64,000 nucleotides of DNA. It comes from Bacillota bacterium (lineage in GTDB: Bacteria > Bacillota > Negativicutes > Sporomusales > Sporomusaceae). The notes below the pieces were generated by a model, which was given only the letters and a program-made list of their open reading frames with translations, was not told where the DNA came from and ran no database searches. Position 1 is the stretch's first letter. Every line of letters starts with the position of its first letter. The stretch covers positions 1-64,000 of the forward strand of contig JAGGAB010000019.1 in assembly GCA_017889705.1 (NCBI GenBank), in the 5' to 3' direction. A program made the position numbers and the translations under genes. Positions 43,118-52,124 of this stretch are shown here, piece by piece.

Positions 43118-43141
43118 TAAGTGTAAAGAAAAACAAATAAG

Positions 43142-43182
43142 CAAGGCCGTGCTGAAACCTTGTGTTTCAACACGGCCTTGTT
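43142..43182. terminator. Bidirectional terminator between convergent genes
   Basis: CAAGGCCGTGCTGAAA against TTTCAACACGGCCTTG. Confidence 0.88.
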
Positions 43183-43233
43183 AACGTTATATAAAATTAC
43201 ATAATTTGTTGTACTATCAGACAAGTCCTTAGT

Positions 43234-43455
43234 CTAATGAATATGATGCTGTTTGTGAGAATGAAAACCATCAATAATATCAATGATTGTAAAGAGCAAG
43301 AAGAACCCGCAGACAACTTTTACGATAAACTTGATACTGCTTAGCATCGCGCTAACAAGGGCCATCTCTTTTACCAAGGGGGTAAGCAAAACCAGCGCTA
43401 GCAAAACAGCTGCTGAAATAAGAAATAGTTGAGTCGCAGGATAATCTTTAAGCAT
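43234..43455 (-). CDS. Two-helix membrane protein, 73 aa
   Basis: ATG 43455 on the minus strand follows GGGGGAGGATG. Two membrane helices (LFLISAAVLLALVLLTPLV and VKVVCGFFLLFTIIDIID) and a His-rich tail (HSHKQHHIH). Family not recognised. Confidence 0.65.
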   Translation of the reverse strand: MLKDYPATQLFLISAAVLLALVLLTPLVKEMALVSAMLSSIKFIVKVVCGFFLLFTIIDIIDGFHSHKQHHIH

Positions 43456-43602
43456 GGTACCATCCTCCCCCACTTATTCTTATTTTCATTATATTCTGTT
43501 TTTTCAATTATGTCCATGCTGAATACTGGATAATATTGAATTAATTTACAAGGAAGGAAAATATTTATTTCGCGCGAATGTAGTTTTTAGGAGGTGGTAT
43601 AA

Positions 43603-43764
43603 TTGAAATGTATGCTTTGCGACGAAGAGATGCCATTTGATTGTACTTGTGCCGATATGGGAAAACGAATTCAGCTTGCGCGTGATGTTAAGGATATGGC
43701 TGTTTCTACGGAAGCTTTTAAAGAATTTGTTAAACAAAAACTCAATATTGATATTGATAATTGA
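43603..43764 (+). CDS. 53-aa Cys-rich zinc-finger-like protein
   Basis: TTG 43603 lies 5 bases after AGGAGGTGG. The N-terminus CMLCDEEMPFDCTC has four Cys suited to a metal site; the rest is helical (RIQLARDVKDMAVSTEAFKEFVKQKL). Overlapping longer frames on this strand lack a ribosome site. Family not recognised. Confidence 0.6.
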   Translation: MKCMLCDEEMPFDCTCADMGKRIQLARDVKDMAVSTEAFKEFVKQKLNIDIDN

Positions 43765-43822
43765 TGCAGGAAATACATCCTTTTTTCCTACTCAGCAAAC
43801 CTTGCAGAAGGAGATGGCATAC

Positions 43823-44041
43823 ATGTGTGGTATGAATTGGTATCGGGAAGAAATGGAACGTGCAGATGAGAATCTAAACCGGCTGGATGAACTCTTAGAG
43901 ATGATGAAACAGCGCTACAAACTGACGCCAGATGCCGATCCTAAAGTTTTGGATAGTCTCAGTGCAGATATTATTGCAATTTACAAGGAAATCCTAGTTC
44001 GGAAAAATGACCTGCTAACGCCAGCAGCCCCTAACGATTAG
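43823..44041 (+). CDS. Hypothetical 72-aa helical protein
   Basis: ATG 43823 follows GAAGGAG. The product is helical (WYREEMERADENLNRLDELLEMMKQRYKL and KVLDSLSADIIAIYKEILV), probably coiled coil. Family not recognised. Confidence 0.6.
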   Translation: MCGMNWYREEMERADENLNRLDELLEMMKQRYKLTPDADPKVLDSLSADIIAIYKEILVRKNDLLTPAAPND

Positions 44042-44077
44042 TGCTTGTGGGGATGCTGTCATTAGCAGGTCTGGTTG

Positions 44078-44293
44078 TTAGGAAATAGATTCATCCAGGC
44101 TGCTATTGACCGGGCTGCCGGCTGGGGTATCAATAGAGGAGTTAGTTTCAGTGCGGTTTGGACTGGGATCAGTGCCGCTACCGCCAAACTTATCGGAGGC
44201 ATCTTCAGGTGCATCTTCTTCATAGCCAGAGGTGGCAATCAGCAGCTGGGCATCAGGTACACTGGAAAACATGCCGGAAATAAGATTTTTCAT
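44078..44293 (-). CDS. Hypothetical 71-aa acidic protein
   Basis: ATG 44293 on the minus strand follows GAGGAGGG. N-terminal short helix (MKNLISGMFSSVPDAQLLIA), then a disordered acidic Ser/Thr/Pro-rich tail. Family not recognised. Confidence 0.55.
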   Translation of the reverse strand: MKNLISGMFSSVPDAQLLIATSGYEEDAPEDASDKFGGSGTDPSPNRTETNSSIDTPAGSPVNSSLDESIS

Positions 44294-44375
44294 CAAATCC
44301 CTCCTCATGTAAAGAATTTTAATGCTTATGAGGTAGTGTGCCCAAATCATATTGTTTCAATAATTGCTTGTAAAA

Positions 44376-44408
44376 AATAATAGAGCAGCATTATGCCACT
44401 CTATTATT
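44376..44408. terminator. Hairpin terminator
   Basis: AATAATAGAG against CTCTATTATT; it lies beyond the 3' end of the minus-strand gene at 44427. Confidence 0.7.
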
Positions 44409-44426
44409 AGTGGGGTTAAGTAATTT

Positions 44427-44573
44427 TTAATTTTGGGAAGATTTTATACTGGTAAGGGATTCCTGTTTGGACTGGGTGTTGCTGGCTGACGAGAATTGCT
44501 GTGAGGCGTTCTTGTCAGAAGAAGGCTGGCCTTGTTTGGCGAGTTTGGCGCCAGGCAGATCTTTAAATCCCAT
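44427..44573 (-). CDS. Hypothetical 48-aa disordered protein
   Basis: ATG 44573 on the minus strand follows GGAGGTGAG. Product MGFKDLPGAKLAKQG then a Ser/Gln/Asn-rich, disordered tail. Length and composition recall small spore proteins but no diagnostic motif is present. Confidence 0.55.
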   Translation of the reverse strand: MGFKDLPGAKLAKQGQPSSDKNASQQFSSASNTQSKQESLTSIKSSQN

Positions 44574-44650
44574 TCCACTCACCTCCACAATTAGTATTCC
44601 ACCTGTGTGGATAAATATACCACTGGATTCTTGTTTCTTCAAAAAAATAC

Positions 44651-44672
44651 AAGGGTGGAATTTCCACCCTTG
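44651..44672 (-). terminator. Intrinsic terminator
   Basis: Minus strand: CAAGGGTGGAA, TTCCACCCTTG, then TATTTTTTT. Confidence 0.85.
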
Positions 44673-44676
44673 ATAA

Positions 44677-44796
44677 CTATTTGCGGCATTTTTCTTCTTT
44701 TTTATCGACTTTTGCCGCAGGGCAGATTTCTTTACCGAATTCTACATTCTTCTGCTCTTTGCAGTTACCGCAGCCTTTTTCCTGCTTTTTAGCCAT
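44677..44796 (-). CDS. 39-aa Cys/Lys-rich small protein
   Basis: ATG 44796 follows AAAGGAGGTG. Product MAKKQEKGCGNCKEQKNVEF... has Cys at CGNC, EIC and EKC, suggesting metal binding. Own terminator on the same strand. Family not recognised. Confidence 0.65.
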   Translation of the reverse strand: MAKKQEKGCGNCKEQKNVEFGKEICPAAKVDKKEEKCRK

Positions 44797-44831
44797 AATA
44801 TCACCTCCTTTGCCGATGTTGGGAGGCGTTT

Positions 44832-44981
44832 TTAGTCGTCGATCATTTCGGTAATCATAAATCTAGCGGCATGGTACATAATTGCGCCGACGGCTACGAC
44901 TTTTAACATGGAGGGCATGTCAAAATCCATATTCATATCCATGCCAAGCAGTGAATTGCGTCTTTTTTTATGAAACAACAT
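44832..44981 (-). CDS. 49-aa amphipathic/membrane small protein
   Basis: ATG 44981 follows AGGAGGTGG. Basic start (MLFHKKRRNSLLG), a Met/Asp-rich middle and one hydrophobic helix (MLKVVAVGAIMYHAARFMI). Start-site sequence resembles that of the 39-aa gene 36 bases downstream; the two may be one operon. Confidence 0.6.
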   Translation of the reverse strand: MLFHKKRRNSLLGMDMNMDFDMPSMLKVVAVGAIMYHAARFMITEMIDD

Positions 44982-45087
44982 AAATACCACCTCCTTATTT
45001 GCTAGTTTAACCAGGACATATGAGCGCAACACGAAGTAAGAATTGGATTGAAAACCAAAGAATTTTTACCTCCTTAATATTGGGGAA

Positions 45088-45100
45088 AAATAGCACGATA
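45088..45100 (+). promoter_or_regulatory. Shared promoter-like element ACGATACTATAA
   Basis: The same 12 bases occur about 40 bases before each of the two paralogous small genes (24815 and 45143). GATACTATA is one base from the sigma-K -10 (CATANNNTA), but no matching -35 is clear. Confidence 0.45.
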
Positions 45101-45142
45101 CTATAATAACAGGAAAATTTTAGGCCAAGGAGGGCGGGCAGG

Positions 45143-45292
45143 ATGGTAACAAAAGTAATGCCGATTTTTCATGTAGAACTTACTAATCGCGACCCGCGGA
45201 ATACTTCAGATGGCGCGAAGAAAAAGTCGCAGGAGAATAGTGCTTTTAAAGAAATTTTTATTAAACAACTGGCAACTGTAACTAGACGTTAG
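45143..45292 (+). CDS. 49-aa small protein, paralogue of the 44-aa protein at 24815
   Basis: ATG 45143 has CCAAGGAGGGCG upstream, the same as at 24815. Product MVTKVMPIFHVELTNRD, a GAKKKSQEN centre, then AFKEIFIKQLATV. It shares with its paralogue an early KV, a basic middle and F-x-E. Function unknown. Confidence 0.62.
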   Translation: MVTKVMPIFHVELTNRDPRNTSDGAKKKSQENSAFKEIFIKQLATVTRR

Positions 45293-45496
45293 TGCTTTAA
45301 AAATAGAGGGCTTTGTCCTGTGCTCACCGCGCGGTAAGAAAGGCAAGAAAATAGGCTGATTACAACAACAGCTTTCGCCAAGGATTTGGTGCAGGCTGTT
45401 GTTTGCTTTCTTAGGAACTGACAAAATATTGTGAGTCAGGCAAACAATAATGGGGCATACTGTAGCTATAGATTATGCACGGTGTGGTGATAAAGG

Positions 45497-45724
45497 ATGC
45501 ATGTAAAGTCAGGTCTGGAAATTGTCCGAATTCATCAGGAATATGTTGATAAAATTAATGAACTTACTAGTGCCGCTCACAAGCTGGAGGAGTTTGGCTA
45601 TACAAAGACCGTTCTTAAAGAAGAAATAGGCAGGCTGACTGCTGAACTGCAGACCCTCGAAAATACGCGGTTTCAGGCTCTTGATCCCGTGATTATCACA
45701 ACTTCACTGCTTGGTGGCAGGTAA
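45497..45724 (+). CDS. Hypothetical 75-aa coiled-coil protein
   Basis: Heptad-like helical protein (VRIHQEYVDKINELTSAAHKLEEFGYTKTVLKEEIGRLTAELQTLE) with a terminal GGR. The ribosome site is weak (GGTGATAAAGG). CATACTGTA upstream fits the sigma-K -10 pattern. Family not recognised. Confidence 0.6.
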   Translation: MHVKSGLEIVRIHQEYVDKINELTSAAHKLEEFGYTKTVLKEEIGRLTAELQTLENTRFQALDPVIITTSLLGGR

Positions 45725-45728
45725 TGTA

Positions 45729-45771
45729 GAAAATAGAAAATCCGCACAAAAGCTGTGCGGATTTTCTATTT
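45729..45771. terminator. Bidirectional terminator
   Basis: GAAAATCCGCAC against GTGCGGATTTTC between convergent small genes. Confidence 0.9.
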
Positions 45772-45772
45772 T

Positions 45773-45934
45773 CTACAGTTCGTCGGCACAGACTGTTTCG
45801 GTGCCCTCTACACAGGTAAATTCACATTGACTGCAGTTTTGGCTGCTGCCGCGGTAATCAAAGCATTGGTTAGTACCGTTTAAGTTTTTTCCATTCCAAA
45901 AGCTATAGATCAAGCAATCTTCCTTATTGGACAT
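45773..45934 (-). CDS. 53-aa Cys-rich small protein
   Basis: ATG 45934 on the minus strand follows GCAGGAGGTGATAG. Six Cys at about 7, 24, 34, 37, 41 and 49, including CSQCEFTC, suit disulfides or a metal site. No signal peptide. Family not recognised. Confidence 0.65.
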   Translation of the reverse strand: MSNKEDCLIYSFWNGKNLNGTNQCFDYRGSSQNCSQCEFTCVEGTETVCADEL

Positions 45935-46154
45935 GCTATCACCTCCTGCTTTGTGTGATAGTGTTAGTTTGCCCGATGAGTAGCCGCACTAATACTCCAG
46001 CTTTATTTTCCCCTGCCCCATTTATATATTGCATGCAAAGACTGCAAAATTTGTAATTTTTTTAGAGGAAAACATCAAAGCCAGCTCGAATAATACAAAA
46101 GAATAATTATTTCCAACGAAACACAATACTTTTTGGATTATGGGAGTGGATTTG

Positions 46155-47951
46155 ATGAAGGGGACGGTTGTTGGGACATGGGTCAACACGGCCCGGAAGA
46201 TATGGGGCGACTCATTAACAAGCGAAGCAATGCAGTATGCCGGTTGGCAACCGGATAAAATGTTTTTGCCCACAGAAGAAGTTGATGATGCCAAGCCTAA
46301 AGCATTTGTAAAGTATTTGGCCGAAAAAACCGGCAAAAGTCAGGATGAAGTATGGCTGAACATTGGTAAAGATAATGTTAGGACTTTTTCGCAGGCTTAT
46401 CCGGCCTTCTTTCGTCAGGAAAGTCTGTATTCTTTTCTGCGGTCGATGTATGATGTCCATGTTGTTATGGTTAAACGGATACCGGGGGCTAAACCGCCTG
46501 AACTTTTAATTGATCCGGTATCAGAATATAGTGCGATATTAAGTTACCGCTCCAAACGCGGCATGTTTGGCTACATGAAAGGCCTGTTGTCAGGTGCTGC
46601 CGAGTTTTTCAAGGAAGACATCAAGACCGAGATTATCGAGTCGTCGGCTGAGCATTTGAAAATGAAGATTACTTTCGCGAAGCCTATTACACATACCAGG
46701 GTATATCGCGTTAACAAGCTGTTTGCCTTGGGTGTAGTTAAGAGTATACCGGTCAAAATCGGGGTGGGTGTGGCGGCCGCTTCTCTAGTGGTAGACGGGG
46801 CACTTGTGGCTGCCGGGGTCAATGTACCGCTGTGGACGGCTTTGGTTAGTGGTGCAGTGGCGGCCGGTAGTGCCGGGCTCTTGTTACAGCCGTTTACCGC
46901 TATCAAACAAGAACTGGCCTCCATTCAGGAACGGAAGTATTTTACCGAGACCAAACTGGAGTCCAGCGATGAATTTGAAGACATTATGGAGATGCTGTCC
47001 GATTATAAAAAGCGGGTTAAAAGCGAATTCATCGGGTTTAAAGGGATAACCGATGAAATGAATAAATATGGCGATGATTTTAACACTTTGGCGTCACGCA
47101 TGAAAGACACCTCAGATGAAATTTCCGGGGTTGTGAATGATGTGGCAACTGCCGCCACCAATCAGGCCACTGAAACCGAAACCGCTGTTGGTATTTTGAA
47201 CGGTAACCTGGAAACCTTGCGGACAGTGGTAACTGAGCAAAGCCAAAATAAGGAACAACTAGAAGCCGCGGTGGAAGAAATCAACAAAGGTTTTGCCGAA
47301 GTTCAGGCCTCCAGCCGAAAACTAGAGCATAGCCTGGAGCAGTTTGCCGAGGTAAAATCGTCAGCCGGACATCTGCAGAATCAGGCTACGAAAATTAATG
47401 AGATAACCGGCATGGTAGCGGCAATTGCCGGGCAGACTAACCTACTGGCACTTAATGCCGCCATCGAAGCGGCGCGCGCCGGTGAACAGGGACGCGGCTT
47501 TGCCGTTGTTGCTGAAGAGGTGCGCAAGTTGGCAGAACAGTCGCAGAATCACTCGGAAAGCATAACCGGCGACCTCAAGATATTGATGGACATTATCGAC
47601 AATGTTGTTAAGATGATTGAGGCTGAGTTTGATATATTAGATTCTGAGAGCAAACAATTGAATGAAGTGGTGGTTGCCAATACCCGCCATGTAGATAATA
47701 TTCATTTGGTGGCTGAAAACATCGTGGATATGATTACCAAGCTGGAAGGGGAAATGACCGGTCTTAACGAAGTATATGGCAAGATCGAATCGCTGGCCGC
47801 TATTTCTGAAGAAAACTCGGCTGCCAGTGAGGAAGTCAGTGCTTCCGTGCATATCTACAATGAGAAATTGCAGGATATGATGGGCAAAATCACTGAGTTT
47901 AAGACAGTTATTCAGCACTTTAGCGAGGATATCAACACATATCGTACCTAA
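46155..47951 (+). CDS. H-NOX (heme) methyl-accepting chemotaxis protein
   Basis: The 598-residue protein starts with a heme-binding H-NOX domain (1-185), then two membrane helices (about 200-255) and an MCP signalling domain with tip [27 protein letters not shown]. In the H-NOX part, the proximal His102 and the YRSKR (Tyr131, Ser133, Arg135) motif are conserved. So are Trp9, Asn74 and Tyr140, which hydrogen-bond O2 in Caldanaerobacter Tar4. Pro115 and Leu144 match too. It should sense O2 or NO and drive taxis. ATG 46155 follows GGGAGTGG; an upstream ATG at 46140 is in frame but inferior. Confidence 0.94.
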   Translation: MKGTVVGTWVNTARKIWGDSLTSEAMQYAGWQPDKMFLPTEEVDDAKPKAFVKYLAEKTGKSQDEVWLNIGKDNVRTFSQAYPAFFRQESLYSFLRSMYDVHVVMVKRIPGAKPPELLIDPVSEYSAILSYRSKRGMFGYMKGLLSGAAEFFKEDIKTEIIESSAEHLKMKITFAKPITHTRVYRVNKLFALGVVKSIPVKIGVGVAAASLVVDGALVAAGVNVPLWTALVSGAVAAGSAGLLLQPFTAIKQELASIQERKYFTETKLESSDEFEDIMEMLSDYKKRVKSEFIGFKGITDEMNKYGDDFNTLASRMKDTSDEISGVVNDVATAATNQATETETAVGILNGNLETLRTVVTEQSQNKEQLEAAVEEINKGFAEVQASSRKLEHSLEQFAEVKSSAGHLQNQATKINEITGMVAAIAGQTNLLALNAAIEAARAGEQGRGFAVVAEEVRKLAEQSQNHSESITGDLKILMDIIDNVVKMIEAEFDILDSESKQLNEVVVANTRHVDNIHLVAENIVDMITKLEGEMTGLNEVYGKIESLAAISEENSAASEEVSASVHIYNEKLQDMMGKITEFKTVIQHFSEDINTYRT

Positions 47952-47972
47952 GCTACTAAGTAAGCTACAGCA

Positions 47973-48000
47973 GAGGCGGGGAGGGAACCCCGCCTCCATT
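47973..48000 (+). terminator. Intrinsic terminator
   Basis: GAGGCGGGG, AGGGAA, CCCCGCCTC with a short T-rich tail. Confidence 0.8.
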
Positions 48001-48076
48001 TGTGTGTAGGGCTAAGGCTAATCGAGCAGAAAAAAGTAAAATCCCATTACATTTAAGAACTTGTGGGAGGGATCTT

Positions 48077-49984
48077 ATGATTCGTGAGCGTCGTAATAAA
48101 GCCAAACTGGAAATGTATTATGAAAAATTTGTGCGCGATGGCGTAATTGACCCCAATATTCACCCCTGGGTGGCAGAATCGTGGCAGCGCAGTCAAAGCT
48201 TGGGGGTAGGCAAAGACAGCTTTCACCTTAATGTGAAACTGTCAGCTGAGGAACTTGCCCAGCGTCAGGCTAAATATAGTACGGCCATCGGTTTTCTTGA
48301 CGGACTGTATGAAGAGATTAAAGAACATTTTACCACTTATAATCTGAGCATGCTGCTGTTTGACCAGGATATATATGTACTAAAAAACTATGCCATGCCT
48401 TTTTATCAAAAGACAGCAGGTGAGCTGGAAGGCGCGCGCATGCGGGAGGACGATGTCGGCACCTCCAGTGTGAGTATTGCGTATCGGCATAAAGTTCCTT
48501 TTTTAATGTTCGGACCGGAAATGTGGATAAAGGACTGCCAGGGCGGTGATGCTTGCTCGGCGCCGATTATCGTTGATAATCAGGTAAAGTATGTTATAAC
48601 AGTCGTGTCTGTCCAGCAAAATGAGCTGCCTTACAGCGCGGTGGTGGCGCTGGTGCTTAGCATTAAATACGCTATGGAGCAGCATCTTAAGTTAATGGCA
48701 AGTCTTACTGCCAAACACACCATTCTTGATGCTGTGCCGCTGGCGGTATATCACATTTTGCCTGGCGGTGAAGTAGCCTATGCCAATAAACTGGGGCAAA
48801 GCCGTTTGTCAGGGATTGTGCCGCCTGGCAGTGAGGATGAAGGCCCTAAATTAAGCAATGTACTCCTAAACTACCGGCATACGCCGCTATATAAAGGATT
48901 TTTGGGGATTCCATCCTATAACCGGGAAGTAACCTGGATAACGCCGCGGAAAACCTATGAGGATATTACTACCGTAGTGCCGCTTGCCGGCGATGATGAA
49001 GATATCGACAGTATTGTTGCTGTATCACTGCCAATAGAAGATTTGCGTACCCTTGTTGCCCACACGGCAGGCTATACATCCCGGTACAGTTTGTCCAGCA
49101 TGATTGGGACAAGTACGGTCTTTACTGCGATGCAGGATAAGGCCAGCCGTACGGCGCGCCATGATTATCATTTGCTGCTGCAAGGCGAGCCGGGAACCGG
49201 CAAGCAACGGTTAGCTCATGGTATTCATCAGGCAAGTTCTCGGGCGGCCGGACCGTTGATTGCGGTAAAAGGCGGTGATTTGCCGCCTGAGGTTTTGGAA
49301 ATTGAACTATTTGGCCGGGGCGGCAGTGAAGCCGAAGGTCGTCCGGGCAAACTGGAACTGGCCAGTGGAGGCACCCTCTTTCTTGATGAGGTTGAGAAAT
49401 TTTCTGCAGCGCTTCAGGAAAAGTTGGCAGAAGCACTGGAAACCAAACAGCTGTCACGCGTGGGAGAAACTGTTGTCAGACCAATTGATGTCCGGGTGAT
49501 TGCCGCCTGTGACAGTGATTTAAAGCGTCTTGTGGAAAAAGGAGTATTTTCTCCAAGGTTTTACGAGATTATTTCCCGGGCGGTTGTCCGGGTGCCGTCG
49601 CTTAGAGCGCGGCGGGATGATCTGCCTGGTTTGGCTAATCATATTATTGAAGAATTGGCAGCCTTGCATAATTTGCCGGTCAAGCAGTTAGAGGCGGCAG
49701 CGGCAGCGCTTATTATGGAGTATGATTGGCCAGGCAACATTAAACAACTGCAGGGAGTTGTTGAGCAAGCCTTTTTCCGCACCAATGGCTCGATTATTAC
49801 CTGCGCGGACATTGTGATGCCTGGGGAACAGGGCATCAGCAAGGCGTGGAAAGAAGATAAAACTGCCTTTATCGATGCCTGGAAGGCGGCTGGCGGCAAT
49901 ATCAGCCGGTTGGCGAATATGCTGGATGTAAGCCGGGTAACCTTGTATCGATACTTGAAAAAATATGGACTCGATAAAGAGTAA
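48077..49984 (+). CDS. AcoR-like AAA+ transcriptional activator lacking GAFTGA
   Basis: The 635-residue protein has an AcoR-type GAF domain (about 40-200), a PAS-like region, an AAA+ domain with Walker A GEPGTGKQ and Walker B GGTLFLDEV, and a Fis-type HTH at the end (NISRLANMLDVSRVTLYRYLKKYG). The loop that normally reads GAFTGA is instead GSEAEGRPG after ELFGRG, so contact with sigma-54 is unlikely. Such TyrR-like proteins act on sigma-70-type promoters. GGGAGGG precedes ATG 48077. It follows the O2/NO chemoreceptor. Confidence 0.85.
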   Translation: MIRERRNKAKLEMYYEKFVRDGVIDPNIHPWVAESWQRSQSLGVGKDSFHLNVKLSAEELAQRQAKYSTAIGFLDGLYEEIKEHFTTYNLSMLLFDQDIYVLKNYAMPFYQKTAGELEGARMREDDVGTSSVSIAYRHKVPFLMFGPEMWIKDCQGGDACSAPIIVDNQVKYVITVVSVQQNELPYSAVVALVLSIKYAMEQHLKLMASLTAKHTILDAVPLAVYHILPGGEVAYANKLGQSRLSGIVPPGSEDEGPKLSNVLLNYRHTPLYKGFLGIPSYNREVTWITPRKTYEDITTVVPLAGDDEDIDSIVAVSLPIEDLRTLVAHTAGYTSRYSLSSMIGTSTVFTAMQDKASRTARHDYHLLLQGEPGTGKQRLAHGIHQASSRAAGPLIAVKGGDLPPEVLEIELFGRGGSEAEGRPGKLELASGGTLFLDEVEKFSAALQEKLAEALETKQLSRVGETVVRPIDVRVIAACDSDLKRLVEKGVFSPRFYEIISRAVVRVPSLRARRDDLPGLANHIIEELAALHNLPVKQLEAAAAALIMEYDWPGNIKQLQGVVEQAFFRTNGSIITCADIVMPGEQGISKAWKEDKTAFIDAWKAAGGNISRLANMLDVSRVTLYRYLKKYGLDKE

Positions 49985-49996
49985 GGAGGATGCTGG

Positions 49997-50638
49997 TTGC
50001 GACTGCGGAAAAAACCATGGGTAGCGGAAGCATTAACAGGCTTTAGTGATATAGTAGTACAGAATTCCGGAGAAGAATTGGCAGGAAAATGGCAAGGTTT
50101 ATTCAAAAAAAACTTACCGCTGCATGTGGAGTTAGGGACTGGCAAAGGCCGGTTTATTGTCGGCATGGGCGAACAGCATCGGGAGCTTGCTAATTTTGTT
50201 GGCATTGAAGCTAAAGAAGAGGTACTGTATGCAGCCGCGCAGAAAGTGCGTGAACAGGAGTTAACGAATGTTCAGTTGGTGGTATTTGATATTAATAACA
50301 TCCTGAATATTTTTGCGCCGGGAGAGATTGACCGGCTATATATTAATTTTTGTGATCCCTGGCCCAAAAACCGCCATGCTAAACGGCGGCTTACTCATAT
50401 TGAGTTTTTGAAGAAATACCGGCTATTGTTACAGCCGGGAGGCCAAATATGGTTTAAAACCGACAATCGAGAGTTGTTTGAGTTTTCCTTAGAGCAGTTT
50501 AGCGAGTTTGGTCTAACTGTCACCAAGGTGACCTATGATTTGCTGCACAGCGGTTTTGACGGCAATATTATGACTGAATATGAAACCAAGTTTAGTTCTC
50601 TGGGGCAACCCATCTACCGTTGTGAAGTAAATTTTTGA
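49997..50638 (+). CDS. trmB: tRNA (guanine-N7-)-methyltransferase
   Basis: A 213-residue Rossmann methyltransferase. SAM-binding motif LHVELGTGKGRFIVGMGEQ, acidic strand end VGIEAKEEVL, and the TrmB-specific INFCDPWPKNRHAKRRLTH and TDNRELFEF signatures are all present. It makes m7G46 in tRNA. TTG start follows AAGGAGGAT, 12 bases after the AcoR-like stop. Confidence 0.96.
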   Translation: MRLRKKPWVAEALTGFSDIVVQNSGEELAGKWQGLFKKNLPLHVELGTGKGRFIVGMGEQHRELANFVGIEAKEEVLYAAAQKVREQELTNVQLVVFDINNILNIFAPGEIDRLYINFCDPWPKNRHAKRRLTHIEFLKKYRLLLQPGGQIWFKTDNRELFEFSLEQFSEFGLTVTKVTYDLLHSGFDGNIMTEYETKFSSLGQPIYRCEVNF

Positions 50639-50639
50639 T

Positions 50640-50675
50640 GTAACTTACCGGCAGAGCGCGCATACAATACACTAA
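50640..50675 (+). promoter_or_regulatory. Sigma-E-like promoter of the DUF2935 gene
   Basis: CATACAAT at 50661-50668 matches the sigma-E -10. GTAACTT lies 14 bases upstream, roughly GHATATT. The following ACACTAA is repeated at the cotJ promoter. Confidence 0.65.
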
Positions 50676-50704
50676 AATCCTTTTTGGTATAGGAGTGTGT
50701 TATT

Positions 50705-51940
50705 ATGCCGCGTCATTCAGTTGGTACAGGCAATGTCCGACCCGTGGCGCCGCTTGATCTGGAGGAGGTCAAGTTTTGGCTGCATATTATGGAGGAACAT
50801 GCGCTGTTCATTAGAACCGGATTACCAGTTGATAAAGCTGATTTGATTGAAGAAGCTGCTGCTTTTGAGCGCGAATTTAAGGCTTTGCGGGTACGGGCCG
50901 ATAAAATTTCAGGTGAAAAAAAGTTTGCAGAACTGATTGCCGATACAATGGGTTCATTACGGGAGTTTCTCCGTTATAAACGCTTGTTGTTAGGATTATC
51001 TATGACCAATAAGCTGGGTAGTGCTTTTCCGCCTTTGTTTTTTGATCATCTTATCCGTGAAGCTGAGTATTTCATGGTTATATTGGAAAGAATCTGTGCC
51101 GATAAAAAACTGGCTGTTGTCAGAGCGCTGGAAGCGGATTTTTGGTTGCGCCTGATGGCAGACCATACCAAGTTTATAGCTGCCAGGCTTGATCCCTCTG
51201 AGCGCAGCCTGATGAATGTTGTTCAAGATTATGAAGCTGAGTTTGATGATTTATCCATGCAAGCGCGTGATTATGTCAGCTTTCTTACTCATAGGCCTAT
51301 GGAACTGCCGGCGTTTGACCGGTTTTTGCAAGACAGCCGGGTTGCGACTACGCGGTTGCGGGACTTTAAGCAAGCCGCGTATGACATGATTATTGCTAAT
51401 CGAATGTTAAGCACCATTCCGGCAGCTATGGCTGATCACGTTCGCCGGGAGGCCGATCATTTTCTGTTAATGCTGTCCATGATGGAAAAGGGTGTTGTCA
51501 AAATCGAAAAAGATGTTACGGCTTTTACGCACAAATATTTTCCCGCGTTGGACGAAGCGGCAGACGAAGAGCTTAGTGACGACCTGGTGGCTGCAGCTAA
51601 GTTAATGGGAGGCGGGCGTGAACCTGTACCTCAGTCGAAATCTCAAATCGAAGCTGCTATTGATGATATGGAACTTGATTATACCCCGGGCAGTGACCGG
51701 GAAAAGCAGCTGTCTGGCGAAGTGACTGGCGCTAAATGGGAAGTCGGTGAAGCTCTCGAACAGCCGGTAATACCTGACAATAAGGAAAAGCAGGACGACG
51801 CTGTTGTTGTTGCGGCTAAAATCGTGGCAACAGAAAAAGTGGTATTTCCGGCCAAGCAGCAAGCTGATCCCAAAGCCAAACAGGGTAAATACAAATGGGG
51901 CGGCAATTGGCCGCGGCAATTGGGAAAGATAATAAAGTAG
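50705..51940 (+). CDS. DUF2935 protein
   Basis: The 411-residue protein has two DUF2935 repeats (about 18-135 and 140-260): EVKFWLHIMEEHALFIRTGL and DFWLRLMADHTKFIAARLDP show the H-x3-F pattern of this helical, possibly metal-binding family; later DHLIREAEYFMVILER and DHVRREADHFLLMLS repeat similarly. The C-terminal 130 residues are charged and disordered, ending basic (GKYKWGGNWPRQLGKI). Function unknown; the promoter suggests mother-cell sporulation expression. Confidence 0.85.
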   Translation: MPRHSVGTGNVRPVAPLDLEEVKFWLHIMEEHALFIRTGLPVDKADLIEEAAAFEREFKALRVRADKISGEKKFAELIADTMGSLREFLRYKRLLLGLSMTNKLGSAFPPLFFDHLIREAEYFMVILERICADKKLAVVRALEADFWLRLMADHTKFIAARLDPSERSLMNVVQDYEAEFDDLSMQARDYVSFLTHRPMELPAFDRFLQDSRVATTRLRDFKQAAYDMIIANRMLSTIPAAMADHVRREADHFLLMLSMMEKGVVKIEKDVTAFTHKYFPALDEAADEELSDDLVAAAKLMGGGREPVPQSKSQIEAAIDDMELDYTPGSDREKQLSGEVTGAKWEVGEALEQPVIPDNKEKQDDAVVVAAKIVATEKVVFPAKQQADPKAKQGKYKWGGNWPRQLGKIIK

Positions 51941-52000
51941 ACTTAGCTTCAGTGGGGTTTTAACCCTATCTGAAGATTAGTCGCCCAACTTCCAGGGATG

Positions 52001-52042
52001 CCGCTCTAATGCTCTCGCTTAAAAAGCGGGAGTATTAGAGCG
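52001..52042 (+). terminator. Hairpin downstream of the DUF2935 gene
   Basis: A long stem, CCGCTCTAATGCTC against its complement around TTAAAA, but with a poor T run. Confidence 0.6.
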
Positions 52043-52078
52043 GGTTGGTCATCGGGTAAAGTAGACAGTGGAAAATTA

Positions 52079-52105
52079 CCCCTCCTGCGATTGCGGGAGG
52101 GGTTT
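52079..52105. terminator. Intrinsic terminator
   Basis: CCCCTCCTGC, GATT, GCGGGAGGGG followed by TTTT, between the convergent DUF2935 and beta-propeller genes. Confidence 0.9.
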
Positions 52106-52124
52106 TGGCTGGATATAGAGAATA

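Noticed and set aside
45361-45415. Hairpin with ACAACAGC and GCTGTTGT arms
   Set aside because: Loose stem with a large loop and no clear gene end or T run, so I did not list it as a terminator.
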